A program made the translations under genes and the position numbers. Below the pieces are notes generated by a model, which did no database searches, was not told the DNA's origin, and worked only from the letters and a program-made list of their open reading frames with translations. A stretch of DNA of 59,625 bases from an uncultured Bacilli bacterium. Lineage in GTDB: Bacteria > Bacillota_I > Bacilli_A > RF39 > UBA660. The stretch's first letter is position 1, and the number at the start of each line of letters is the position of its first letter. Where the stretch lies: assembly GCA_947589515.1 (NCBI GenBank), contig CANQBE010000004.1:1-59625 (forward strand), read 5' to 3'. Positions 15,707 through 23,891 of this stretch are shown one piece after another.

Positions 15707-15717
15707 ATACATAATAA

Positions 15718-15814
15718 CACAAAAACGCACTTTTATCAAGTACGTTTTCTATTTTTGCTCGAGTTTTCCGAGTAACTATCTATCTGGTGCCCTAAGGGAA
15801 GAAGTACAACAACT
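15718..15814. repeat. Direct repeat, right copy (hairpin plus tRNA 3'-end relic)
   Basis: This matches 14899-14996. The hairpin AAAACGCACTT/AAGTACGTTTT (15722-15746) can terminate transcription in both directions. The minus strand then reads CCCTTAGGGCACCAGATAG, and GGGCACCAGATAG is the exact 3' end and flank of tRNA-Arg at 51198. It is therefore probably a duplicated tRNA end or attachment-like scar. Confidence 0.7.
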
Positions 15815-15817
15815 TAT

Positions 15818-16390
15818 CTATCCATTTTGATTTTTACTATAACACTCTTTTTTATAATATAATGTTTTTAATTTATCTAGTCCCAATGTATTATAATTAA
15901 TTTCATCAAATCCATAAGAAATTAATTCATCGATTAATTTTTTTCTTTGTTCTTCTAGTGGCAATTCATAATAAATTGAATTATCATAATAAACTAATAA
16001 TCCGATATCCTTAATTTCTTGCAATTGAATTTTACTATTCATACCTTTCTTATAATAATGATGGTCATATTTAAGAGTATCAAATATTTTTTTATAATCA
16101 CATTCTGATAATCTTTTTTCTAATGCAATTAACTCGTTAAAAGAAACTTCATTTATATCTAATTCTTTTAGTAAATTATTTTGAACTTTAAATGAACTGC
16201 CATTACAACTTCTCAATCTAATACAAGAATTTTTCATTTCATTTTCACTTAGATTATCTAAATTTTTATTAGTATAGTAGATATCATGTGTTTTAACATT
16301 AAAATCATTATAAAACCCATTATTTTTTAAAAAAGTATCATAATAATTAAAATTATTTTTTAATTTTATACCAACTTCAACTATTTGCAT
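15818..16390 (-). CDS. Possible CYTH-like protein of unknown substrate
   Basis: A 190-residue soluble acidic/basic protein that begins MQIVEVGIKLKN. This resembles the first strand of CYTH-domain (triphosphate tunnel) proteins, where the signature is ExExK. Here it reads EVGIK, so the motif is incomplete. Later features such as IRLRS (about 57), EVSFNELIALEKRL and a Tyr-rich second half also fit loosely. Codon use is very AT-rich. It lies alone downstream of tRNA-Thr in the accessory patch. Function is uncertain and the family call is weak. Confidence 0.4.
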   Translation of the reverse strand: MQIVEVGIKLKNNFNYYDTFLKNNGFYNDFNVKTHDIYYTNKNLDNLSENEMKNSCIRLRSCNGSSFKVQNNLLKELDINEVSFNELIALEKRLSECDYKKIFDTLKYDHHYYKKGMNSKIQLQEIKDIGLLVYYDNSIYYELPLEEQRKKLIDELISYGFDEINYNTLGLDKLKTLYYKKECYSKNQNG

Positions 16391-16424
16391 AACTGTTTTG
16401 CCTCCATAAATATTTTGTTAATTG

Positions 16425-16460
16425 AGTTTGTCAATTAGCAAGTATGTTTTCTAAATTGAA
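16425..16460. repeat. Hairpin repeat of the CAAGT..GTTTTCTAaaTT family
   Basis: TAATTGAGTTTGTCAATTA is followed by GCAAGTATGTTTTCTAAATT. Related hairpin-plus-tail units occur at 14902, 15720, 50490 and 51068, always in the tRNA-linked patches. They may be local terminators. Confidence 0.5.
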
Positions 16461-16477
16461 AATTTAACAATTAAATC

Positions 16478-16546
16478 TATAAAAATTATATCATGAATTC
16501 GACCATTTTAAAACTCGAACCATAAAAGTCCGAGTAACTATCAATC
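16478..16546 (-). repeat. tRNA 3'-flank repeat with terminator-like hairpin
   Basis: The first 44 bp (16478-16521) are repeated exactly, or nearly so, at 51127-51170 after tRNA-Arg. On the minus strand, ACTCGGACTTTTATGGTTCGAGTTTT forms a stem with CTCG/CGAG cores followed by TTTT, so it probably ends the tRNA-Thr transcript. Confidence 0.65.
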
Positions 16547-16620
16547 TGGTGCCGAATGACATAGTCGAAATGTCCTCTGACCCTTACCAAGGGCCTGTTT
16601 TACCGCTAAACTAAATCGGC
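16547..16620 (-). tRNA. tRNA-Thr (GGT anticodon)
   Basis: A 74-nt cloverleaf on the minus strand. Acceptor GCCGATT pairs with ATTCGGC (one T-T mismatch). The D arm is GTTT/AAAC with loop AGCGGTA. Anticodon stem GGCCC/GGGTC encloses loop TTGGTAA, giving anticodon GGT. The T arm is GACAT/ATGTC with loop TTCGACT. CCA is encoded. The anticodon reads ACC/ACU, hence threonine. The D loop is short and one acceptor pair is lost, but the T arm is intact, so it is probably functional. Confidence 0.82.
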
Positions 16621-16743
16621 AATTACTCTTATAGTTTAATATAAATTAGTATGAGATGCAAGTCCTTTTTTTCTTTTTCCTGTGTCAATCTAACAGACAT
16701 CCTCTTTTTTCCTTCATATAATATGGTGAAGGGAAGGGATAAT

Positions 16744-17112
16744 ATGTTAAATTGGAGCTTACTTCAAAATTTATTAGTAATCGCTATTGCTTGTAGTAGT
16801 ATTACGGTAATTTTTATTCAGAAGACAAAGAAATTTTGTCGAAATAGTAAATGTATTATTATACAAGGCTTTCTTACCAATATGATATTAGGCTTCTTCT
16901 TTTGTCAAACTTTCACAAATGCCAATGTGATTCATAGTTTGTGGGTTGGCCTATTTAGTTTTTTAGGTGCTGATACTATCTATAAAAGTTTGGAAGGTAA
17001 ACTTTCTAGTTATAAAGATTTAATAGGAAAAGAAGAGAATACAACTTCACCATCAGAAATGAATCCTGATATTCAAGATACCGATATTATAGGAGAGATT
17101 GATTATGACTAA
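16744..17112 (+). CDS. Holin-like small membrane protein
   Basis: A 122-residue protein with three hydrophobic stretches (about 5-22, 36-56 and 63-80). A short polar tail is rich in Glu, Ser and Pro. The phrase IHSLWVGLFSFLGADTIYKSLEGKL is typical of phage holin-like proteins that precede endolysins in Bacillota. The gene overlaps the endolysin-like gene by 8 bp, which supports a holin-lysin pair. GGAAGGGATA precedes the ATG at 16744, and the longer frame from 16651 begins in a low-quality stretch. No other phage genes are adjacent, so it may be domesticated. Confidence 0.6.
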   Translation: MLNWSLLQNLLVIAIACSSITVIFIQKTKKFCRNSKCIIIQGFLTNMILGFFFCQTFTNANVIHSLWVGLFSFLGADTIYKSLEGKLSSYKDLIGKEENTTSPSEMNPDIQDTDIIGEIDYD

Positions 17113-18043
17113 AAATTATATGACATATCCTTTAAAAAATATGCGCATTACTTGTCGATATGATGAAGGAAGCCATCGCAATCACTGTATCAATGTAGCA
17201 GATGGCTTAGTTGATTATCCAATTGATGATGCTGGAATCGATACAGGAAGAGATCCTATTTACTGTTGCTGTGATGAAATGAAAGTTACCAATGTTCAAG
17301 GAGTAGGAAATGGTTATACCAATACGATTTGGTTAGTCTCTACTTCTCCAGTTGTTACCCCAACATTTACCGATATTGCTTATATTGCTCTTACGCATTC
17401 TAATGATTCCGACTTAAAAAATATCAAAGTAGGGGATACTTTTAAGCGAGGCGAAATTATTTGCTATGAAGGAGTAGATGGGGCTACTGCTAATCATATT
17501 CATATGTCTTGCGGACGAGGATACTGCGATAATTGGAAACAAAATTCAAATGGTGCTTGGATTATGACACCAGGAACATCCGTAAAACCCGAAGATGTAT
17601 TTTATCTTGATCGTAGTTTTACTAATGAAATTTGGGGTGGATCATTAAATTGGAAGGAGTTACCAACAGAAGAAAAAAAAATCGTAGGAACTCCTGTTAG
17701 TCGAAATCCATCTGTGAATCAAGTGGAAGTATTAGTAGATAATTTGAATGCTAGAAGTGATCCTAGTACTACTTCTTCTAGTAATGGTTATATTCGAAAA
17801 GGAATTTATCAAGTTTTAGAAGAAAAGAAACAAGTCGATTACGTTTGGGTCAAAGTAGAATCTTATTGGATTGCTATGAATGAAAATTGGACGAAATATT
17901 ATCCAAAAGAAGAATCTACTTCTACTTGTCAAGAAGAATTAGAACAACTAAAGGAAACGTATCCAAGATTAATCTTTCGCTGTAATAAAACCGGAAAGTA
18001 TATTATATATTTAGAAGCCGGAAAAAGTCTTTATTTAAATTAA
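17105..18043 (+). CDS. M23-like peptidase with SH3b domain (endolysin-like)
   Basis: A 312-residue protein without a signal peptide. The N-terminal half (about 5-180) resembles LytM/M23 peptidases: ITCRYDEGSHRNHCINVADG, a gate strand, and TANHIHMSCG with the HxH motif. The first metal ligands are only loosely conserved. Residues about 195-260 look like an SH3b domain (VEVLVDNLNARSDPST, YWIAMNENWTKYY). The absence of a secretion signal and the holin-like gene just upstream fit a lysis module. AGGAGAG at 17091-17097 selects ATG 17105. Confidence 0.65.
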   Translation: MTKNYMTYPLKNMRITCRYDEGSHRNHCINVADGLVDYPIDDAGIDTGRDPIYCCCDEMKVTNVQGVGNGYTNTIWLVSTSPVVTPTFTDIAYIALTHSNDSDLKNIKVGDTFKRGEIICYEGVDGATANHIHMSCGRGYCDNWKQNSNGAWIMTPGTSVKPEDVFYLDRSFTNEIWGGSLNWKELPTEEKKIVGTPVSRNPSVNQVEVLVDNLNARSDPSTTSSSNGYIRKGIYQVLEEKKQVDYVWVKVESYWIAMNENWTKYYPKEESTSTCQEELEQLKETYPRLIFRCNKTGKYIIYLEAGKSLYLN

Positions 18044-18089
18044 AAGTATAATTTTCTTTTTTTGATTCATCTTATAAATGGAGGATATT

Positions 18090-18530
18090 ATGGAAAAAGA
18101 GAATGAAAATGAAGTAAATGTATTAGATGAATTAAATAAAGGTGCTTGTATGGGAATGGATGCTATTCATTTTATCTTAGATAAAGTAAAAGATGAGAAT
18201 CTTCGTCAGGAATTAAATCGTCAATATGAACATTATCATGCGATTTCTAATCAGATTTGCGAGTTATACCCAGAGTATAGTGAAAAACATCCTCATGAAA
18301 CAAATTCTATGAATAAGGCTATGACATGGTATGGGATTGAAATGAAGACCATGATGGATAAGAGTACTTCCAAAATAGCAGAAATCTTATTGCAAGGAAC
18401 GAATATGGGGATTATTGAGGGCAGAAAGTTATTAAATCATAAAGGTACAGAAGAACAAGTACACAAGTTACTTCAAGAATATGTTACGATGCAAGAAGAA
18501 GCTGTAGAAAAATTAAAACATTTTTTATAA
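18090..18530 (+). CDS. Four-helix-bundle (ferritin-like/DUF2383-type) protein
   Basis: An all-helical acidic protein of 146 residues with regularly spaced charged residues. It has His/Glu clusters such as YEHYHAISNQICELYPEY and EKHPHETNSM. Composition and length resemble DUF2383-like ferritin-fold proteins linked to spore coats or stress, but no full diiron motif is clear. The start at 18090 is set by GGAGG at 18079-18083. It stands alone, with a terminator directly behind. Confidence 0.5.
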   Translation: MEKENENEVNVLDELNKGACMGMDAIHFILDKVKDENLRQELNRQYEHYHAISNQICELYPEYSEKHPHETNSMNKAMTWYGIEMKTMMDKSTSKIAEILLQGTNMGIIEGRKLLNHKGTEEQVHKLLQEYVTMQEEAVEKLKHFL

Positions 18531-18556
18531 AAGTTCACAAGAGTGAACTTTTTTTT
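18531..18556 (+). terminator. Rho-independent terminator
   Basis: AAGTTCAC-AAGA-GTGAACTT (18531-18538/18543-18550) followed by six T. Confidence 0.92.
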
Positions 18557-18585
18557 ACGAAAAAGTATCATTTTTTCTTAAAATC

Positions 18586-18613
18586 TAGACAGATTATTAT
18601 ATTTTGATATAAT
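18586..18613 (+). promoter_or_regulatory. Sigma-A-type promoter
   Basis: TAGACA (18586-18591), 16 bp and extended -10 TGATATAAT ending at 18613, 22 bp before the next ATG with AGGAGG between. Confidence 0.75.
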
Positions 18614-18635
18614 AAATTTAAGAGGAGGGTTTTTC

Positions 18636-19631
18636 ATGGTTATCAGTGAAGTACCAGAGGGACAGTCTGTCCTTTTTGATCAAACTATCAAATATGATGA
18701 TGCTACTTTACAAATAAAATTTGTAGGGATTTGTCCTAATGAAAAGAGGGATTCTTTTCAAGAAGAATATTTAATTCAAAATATATTTGCTAATCAACCA
18801 AATTACTTTATTAGTAATGTTGCTCAAGGAATACGCGATATTCGAACTATCTTTCGGAATTTTAATGAAACATCATTTTATATTCAGTATTGTACCAATA
18901 AAAAAAATAATAGTATTACTTTATTATTTGATCACACAGAATTAGTTTATTATGAGAAAAATACTAGTATTACTAGCCAATTTCATTTTACTTTTTCTAG
19001 AGATTATGGATATCAAATTTCTTTTCCCAAAAAGACTGATATCATTTCCGAATGGATAGAAAAGGAAATGGCAAATGTCAATCGTTTTCAATTTGTTTAT
19101 CCCAAGACAGAATTAGATAGAAATCAACAAGCCTTATGTGAAATTTACCAATTATTTTATCAAGAAATTCCTGATTTTAGTCTTCCTCATATTGAAGATA
19201 AAGTACAATCTATGATGTATTTATTATGTGAATATAACATATGGTTAGATACAGATGGCTATTCTTTTTCTTTATCTAGTTTTCGTGATTATGTTGATAA
19301 CCCTTATTATACGTATGTTATTAGTAATTTAGCTCCTTTAGGAAAAATCACAAAATCTTTCGACGTGATTGATTCTGCTACGAAACGAAAAATAAAAGTA
19401 CTGGGTGATGAAATTCGAAATGCTTTTCAACAGGAACCTGATTTTACGGATGCTTTTAGAAATTTCTGTACTATCGATTATGTTAAAAAGTATTGTGTTC
19501 GTAATTCTGAAAATTTTGATCAAATCGCTAAATATAGACCGGTTCATAGTACTACAGAAAAAGTAAAAGAAAAAATAAAACTAATGGATAAAATCGAAGA
19601 AACGATTCAAAAGATGGATAAGATTCAATAA
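18636..19631 (+). CDS. Hypothetical soluble protein (331 aa)
   Basis: I do not recognise this protein. It is soluble, aromatic-rich in the first two thirds (many Phe/Tyr) and ends in a charged helix (EKVKEKIKLMDKIEETIQKM) that could be a short coiled coil. It has its own promoter and terminator and so is a single-gene unit. AGGAGGG stands before the ATG. No catalytic motif, signal or membrane segment is seen. Confidence 0.6.
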   Translation: MVISEVPEGQSVLFDQTIKYDDATLQIKFVGICPNEKRDSFQEEYLIQNIFANQPNYFISNVAQGIRDIRTIFRNFNETSFYIQYCTNKKNNSITLLFDHTELVYYEKNTSITSQFHFTFSRDYGYQISFPKKTDIISEWIEKEMANVNRFQFVYPKTELDRNQQALCEIYQLFYQEIPDFSLPHIEDKVQSMMYLLCEYNIWLDTDGYSFSLSSFRDYVDNPYYTYVISNLAPLGKITKSFDVIDSATKRKIKVLGDEIRNAFQQEPDFTDAFRNFCTIDYVKKYCVRNSENFDQIAKYRPVHSTTEKVKEKIKLMDKIEETIQKMDKIQ

Positions 19632-19687
19632 AGAAACGATATTGTGTTACTACCTATAAAGGATGTATCATTTTATCGTTTCTTTTT
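19631..19687 (+). terminator. Terminator with long loop
   Basis: AAGAAACGAT (19631-19640) pairs with ATCGTTTCTT (19675-19684), followed by T residues. The intervening 34 nt are unstructured to the eye. Confidence 0.7.
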
Positions 19688-19770
19688 TTAAATTAGTATG
19701 TATAATTTCATATTTTTGTTTTCATTTTTTCTAAAACATGATAAACTAGTAATAGAATAGAGGGGATATT

Positions 19771-20343
19771 ATGAAAGAACAAAAAGTAGGTCTTACTGCA
19801 ACGAATTGGATTTTATCTATATTAGGTATTTTGATATTAAGTTTACTGATTATTTTACCACCAGTATTTCGTGTGGTGTTTAAAGAAGAAGAGGTGATTC
19901 TACCACAACCAGAGCCTGTTCTTCCTGTTACGACTACTACTTGCACGATTGAAAATAGAATAGGAGAAAATTATACAGAGCGGGAAACAATTTCTTTAGA
20001 ACATCGTGGTACAGAACTTGAAAATTATACCAAAGATATTCAGAGAACTTATACAGATCCTAGTGTTTATGAAACCGATAAACAAAATCATGGTAGATTA
20101 GTAACTGCTTATAGTATTTTATCTGGATTTACTTATTCTATTACACCGAATGATGAAACATTTGTATTAAGTATTCATGAAAATTATGATTTAAATACTT
20201 TTCAAGAAAGTACTTTAGTGATTCCAGGAGATACCGAACCAACTACCGTAAATTCAGAGTACCAGTTGAAAGATTCTGTTACCATCATTACTCAAGATTT
20301 AACTACGAATGGTTATCTTTGTACTTCAGACAGCACAGAATAA
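19771..20343 (+). CDS. Membrane-anchored extracytoplasmic protein
   Basis: A 190-residue protein with one N-terminal transmembrane anchor (about 11-36: TNWILSILGILILSLLIILP), a Pro-rich linker (PQPEPVLPV) and an extracellular domain with Thr-rich strands and two Cys. No lipobox is seen. AGGGGATATT precedes the ATG. The gene converges on gerAB and overlaps its 3' end by 41 bp, so the two transcripts are mutually antisense at their ends. The family is unknown. Confidence 0.6.
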   Translation: MKEQKVGLTATNWILSILGILILSLLIILPPVFRVVFKEEEVILPQPEPVLPVTTTTCTIENRIGENYTERETISLEHRGTELENYTKDIQRTYTDPSVYETDKQNHGRLVTAYSILSGFTYSITPNDETFVLSIHENYDLNTFQESTLVIPGDTEPTTVNSEYQLKDSVTIITQDLTTNGYLCTSDSTE

Positions 20344-21367
20344 AAATTCCAAATAGAAGAAAAAGAGCGATGCTAGTCATTAAATATAAATCTAGTGGAA
20401 AAGTAAATAAAGTTGTCACAATGATAAAAATAAGACCAATGAGAGCTAAAGAAATATGCTCTTTTTTCTTTTTTAAGAAACTATTGATCATTTGATTTAA
20501 TAAATAGATGCCTAAAATAATCACAAATAAACTATTTAGTATATTATTAAAGGCTAAAAACACTTCTACGCGTTCTAAGATATTTAAAAACGATATTTTT
20601 TTGTAGATAATCATATCAGGATGTTGGTAAATATTAGTTAAATGGATTCCTAATACGGAAATAATAATCATTAGTTGTATAAAAGTAAATAGAATTGATA
20701 AAAGGGTCAAAAGATAGGGCAACTTTTTAAAATGTTTCGTATTTTCCATCTCTTTTTTGGGAATCGAAAATAGTAAAAAGAAAGGAATCATGGATGATAA
20801 AAAATATATAAGAGAACTCGATAAACTTTTTCGAACCGTTGTAGTAAGCAATGGTTTTAAATTTGATAAATTCATATATTTCATGAGACCAATACTCCCA
20901 AATAGAAAGATAAAAATAGAAAAATAGAAAAAGATTTCACTAATTTTACTAATTGTTTTGATTCCTTTTGTCACAATATATAGAATCGTAATCATGAGAC
21001 TAACAGAAATGACTAGTAGTCCTACTTCTTTTAATACATAGTAATGCAGAAAAGAAATGAGAATCGAAAAAGAATAAATACTACTAATGCCAATTAATAG
21101 AAAAAAGAAAAAAGAAAAGACAACTTTTGGAAATATTGGAAATTTTTTTTGCATCATTTGTACAATTCCTTCCGGATATTTGTGATGAAGGTAAAAAATA
21201 AAACTGGCTAGTATTAAGATGAAAATACCCCCTAATAAAATCGAAAAAATACTATCATTTCCGCATTGATTGGTTAATGTATAATATCCTACATTCATAC
21301 TAAAAGAATTTAATAGAAAAAAAGTAAGGGTTGCATATTGATAAGAAGTAATTTTATCTAGTTTCAT
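20303..21367 (-). CDS. gerAB: Spore germination permease-like subunit GerAB
   Basis: A 354-residue membrane protein with about ten spans, starting MKLDKITSYQYATLTFFLLNS, as in the GerAB/endospore-germination branch of the APC transporter superfamily. GerAB-type subunits bind the germinant within the inner spore membrane. The start at 21367 is chosen because AAGGAG lies 9 bp upstream and earlier residues in the frame are unlikely. It overlaps gerAC by 14 bp. Order AA-AC-AB differs from the AA-AB-AC order of the B. subtilis gerA operon. Confidence 0.88.
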   Translation of the reverse strand: MKLDKITSYQYATLTFFLLNSFSMNVGYYTLTNQCGNDSIFSILLGGIFILILASFIFYLHHKYPEGIVQMMQKKFPIFPKVVFSFFFFLLIGISSIYSFSILISFLHYYVLKEVGLLVISVSLMITILYIVTKGIKTISKISEIFFYFSIFIFLFGSIGLMKYMNLSNLKPLLTTTVRKSLSSSLIYFLSSMIPFFLLFSIPKKEMENTKHFKKLPYLLTLLSILFTFIQLMIIISVLGIHLTNIYQHPDMIIYKKISFLNILERVEVFLAFNNILNSLFVIILGIYLLNQMINSFLKKKKEHISLALIGLIFIIVTTLFTFPLDLYLMTSIALFLLFGIFILCCLKYKDNHS

Positions 21368-22343
21368 GGAATAATTCTCCTTGTAAATAGTTTTCTTTTT
21401 CTTTGGTTTCAAACGAAAAGTGAAAGTTTAATTTTGATAATAAATTGGGTGTTTTTTGATAATAACGATAATCATTTTGATAGATTTTTTGAGTTAATTT
21501 TAAAATATCATAGTCTTTCGTTTGAAATTTAGTTAGAAAAGATAATAATTTTGGTTTTATGCTTTGTTCAAAATTCTCTTTTTGATTTACTGTAGTCAGA
21601 AAGTGAAAATAGATCTCGTTTTTTTTCGTTGTTAGTAATGTTTGATTTTCGAAAATTGTATAAGGGGATATGGTAGTTTTCTGAAGGGTATTTTTTAATA
21701 AATTCCAAAGAATCGTATCTTCCGTCGATAATTCTTCTAATACTTGATAATTTTTAATTAAAGTGATTCCTCGTAGCAAGATTTCTTGGTTTTCGTAAGT
21801 GATAGTTGGCAAAAAGGTGTTTTGATCTATGAATAATTCTTGCATCATCGTTTCTAAATCTTGTGGTTTACTCATCGCTGTTTCTTTATAATTCGTGTTT
21901 AATAGATGATTGATTTGTTCAGCTTCTATTTGTTCTTTCATAAATGTTTCTAAAGGAATCTCTTTTAATAAAATCACATTAAAATTATTTCGATATTCAT
22001 TATTCTGTAGAAAGTTATTGATAATATTAGATAGATGATGATTAATTGCTTCTTCTGTTAAAATGAGTAAATCAATATGCGATAAATAAATTCTTTTATT
22101 GCTTTTTAAATAAATCATTTGAAAAGCCTCTTCTAAAGTTGATGCTTGACTAGTATAAGTAGTAAAATTTTCTTCAATTTTTCCATCATCTAAACTTCCA
22201 TCCATTACATTGATTACTAACTGATATTGATTTTCTTGGTAATCAATGCCTAATGTATTGACGATACTTAATTCATTTAGTTCTGTATAAGAAGTACATC
22301 CTGTTGAAAGAAGAATGCCTAATATGAATATCCATTTTTTCAT
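21354..22343 (-). CDS. gerAC: Ger(x)C family germination lipoprotein GerAC
   Basis: A 329-residue lipoprotein. The N-terminal signal ends in LSTGC (lipobox; Cys16). The mature start TSYTELNELSIVNTLGIDY is characteristic of Ger(x)C proteins. It would be lipidated and anchored to the inner spore membrane as the third part of the germinant receptor. A GAGGTCG ribosome site overlaps the gerAA end, and the genes are 1 bp apart. Length is slightly below the usual 370 or so. Confidence 0.9.
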   Translation of the reverse strand: MKKWIFILGILLSTGCTSYTELNELSIVNTLGIDYQENQYQLVINVMDGSLDDGKIEENFTTYTSQASTLEEAFQMIYLKSNKRIYLSHIDLLILTEEAINHHLSNIINNFLQNNEYRNNFNVILLKEIPLETFMKEQIEAEQINHLLNTNYKETAMSKPQDLETMMQELFIDQNTFLPTITYENQEILLRGITLIKNYQVLEELSTEDTILWNLLKNTLQKTTISPYTIFENQTLLTTKKNEIYFHFLTTVNQKENFEQSIKPKLLSFLTKFQTKDYDILKLTQKIYQNDYRYYQKTPNLLSKLNFHFSFETKEKENYLQGELFHETR

Positions 22344-22344
22344 T

Positions 22345-23769
22345 TTATCGACCTCGTATTCTGTTTTTAGTGGTTAGTAAAGGATTTCGTTTTTTAATTT
22401 GATTACCACTATTGATTTTTAAGATAGCATCTTTCTGTTCTACTTTAATAAATGGTGAAAAAGGGGCTAAGTATGGTTTTTGGAAGGAGGTAATACTAGC
22501 AAGTTTCGTAACTAATAAAATCAGTCCCAAAAAGATTCCATAGATTCCTAACATGGCGGCTAAAATCATAAGTAAGATTCGCCAAAAGCGAATGGCTGAA
22601 GTTAATTCAATGGAAGTAAAGGCAAGACCAGAAATGGCACTAATAGCAACTACGATAATCATAATGGGAGAAATAATTCCTGCTTGCACAGCTGCATCTC
22701 CTAACACAAGACCACCTAAAATCGAGACGGCTGTTCCCATAGTAGATGCCATTCGCATATCACTTTCTCTTAGAATTTCAAAAGAAATCGTCATAATGAG
22801 TCCTTCGACTAAGGCCGGGAAGGGGACAGATCTTCTTTGCGATAAAAAGTTAATTAATAAATCTGTGGTTACCGAATCATGGTTATGGGTTGTAATCGCA
22901 ATATAGTATGCTGGAATAAAAATTGCGATGAAAAAAGCAAGGACACGAATAAAACGGATAAAAGTAATACTGAATGCTTTTTGATAATAGTCATCAGGAT
23001 TATGAAAAAAGTCGATAAAAAAGCAGGGCATAATTAATGCATAGGGACTATTATCGACTAGAATACAACATTTTCCCTCTAATAAGGCCATACTCACTAA
23101 ATCCGGTCTTTCGGTTGTAATAATAGTAGGAAATACGCTATTTTTTTTGACTAAGTATTTTTTTAAATAACCACTATCAATAATCCCATCAATATCAATC
23201 TTTTTGAGATTGTGAATTACTTCTTTTACAAGTGTATCTTCCACAATGTTTTGCATATAGAAAACACCAACCTTGGTTTTGGTTTCTTTACCAATTTCTA
23301 AATCCGCAATCCATAAGTGTTCACTTTTTATTCTTCTACGAATGAGTCCAAAATTTTTATTAAAATTTTCAGTAAAACTGTCTTTCGGTCCACGAATCGA
23401 TAATTCACTATCTACGGTATTAATTCCACGATCTAATTGTGCCTTTGTTTCAAAAGCAAATATTTCTTGATCACTAATATAAATAATGGTGTACCCATTC
23501 CAGATTTTCTTTAAAAAGTCGGCATAATCTTTCACAATGACACGATTATGTCCTGGAATATTATTATATAAATAAGTAAATAAATCCTCATTTTTTAATA
23601 GGTCTTCTTCTACGATATAACTGATATTTCGTAAAATAGTACCTGTAATATCCTCACTACTTGCTAGTACTTCCGAATATACAATATGAATCGTTTGATT
23701 GTTGATTTCTATTTTTTTATCGATAATATCGCTTGCTTGGTTCGTATCTCTTTTTAGTTGTTCAATCAT
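22345..23769 (-). CDS. gerAA: Spore germination receptor subunit GerAA
   Basis: A 474-residue GerA-family protein. It has a soluble N-terminal half (DITGTILRNISYIVEE, DGIIDSGYL) and a C-terminal half of about five or six spans with SQRRSVPFPALVEGLIMTISFEILRESD and MGTAVSILGGLVLGDAAVQAG, the family signatures. It forms the ion-channel core of the receptor. The start at ATG 23769 follows AGGTGG; the GTG at 23778 overlaps that site. A sigma-G-like promoter lies just upstream, which fits forespore expression. Confidence 0.93.
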   Translation of the reverse strand: MIEQLKRDTNQASDIIDKKIEINNQTIHIVYSEVLASSEDITGTILRNISYIVEEDLLKNEDLFTYLYNNIPGHNRVIVKDYADFLKKIWNGYTIIYISDQEIFAFETKAQLDRGINTVDSELSIRGPKDSFTENFNKNFGLIRRRIKSEHLWIADLEIGKETKTKVGVFYMQNIVEDTLVKEVIHNLKKIDIDGIIDSGYLKKYLVKKNSVFPTIITTERPDLVSMALLEGKCCILVDNSPYALIMPCFFIDFFHNPDDYYQKAFSITFIRFIRVLAFFIAIFIPAYYIAITTHNHDSVTTDLLINFLSQRRSVPFPALVEGLIMTISFEILRESDMRMASTMGTAVSILGGLVLGDAAVQAGIISPIMIIVVAISAISGLAFTSIELTSAIRFWRILLMILAAMLGIYGIFLGLILLVTKLASITSFQKPYLAPFSPFIKVEQKDAILKINSGNQIKKRNPLLTTKNRIRGR

Positions 23770-23786
23770 GAAATCCACCTCATTTG

Positions 23787-23815
23787 TAGTATGGAAAAAT
23801 TTTAGGAAAAGATAC
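23787..23815 (-). promoter_or_regulatory. Sigma-G-type promoter of the gerA operon
   Basis: On the minus strand GTATC (23811-23815), 17 bp, CATACTA (23787-23793). The -10 is a perfect match to the forespore CATHHTA consensus and the -35 matches GHATR in four of five positions. Known gerA operons use sigma-G. Confidence 0.72.
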
Positions 23816-23824
23816 AGAATAACT

Positions 23825-23854
23825 TTGACTATCCTAAAATAAGTAGTGTATAAT
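23825..23854 (+). promoter_or_regulatory. Sigma-A-type promoter of the small pilin gene
   Basis: TTGACT (23825-23830), 18 bp and TATAAT (23849-23854). It diverges from the gerA promoter a few bases away. Confidence 0.75.
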
Positions 23855-23891
23855 GATACTAGAATGAAAATAATAATAAGTAGGTGTTGGT

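Noticed and set aside
16744..18043. Complete prophage around the holin/endolysin-like pair
   Set aside because: No terminase, portal, capsid, integrase or repressor genes are nearby. Only a lysis-like pair is seen.
20303..23769. Plus-strand frames inside the ger operon
   Set aside because: They lack ribosome sites and resemble shadow frames of the conserved minus-strand ger genes.
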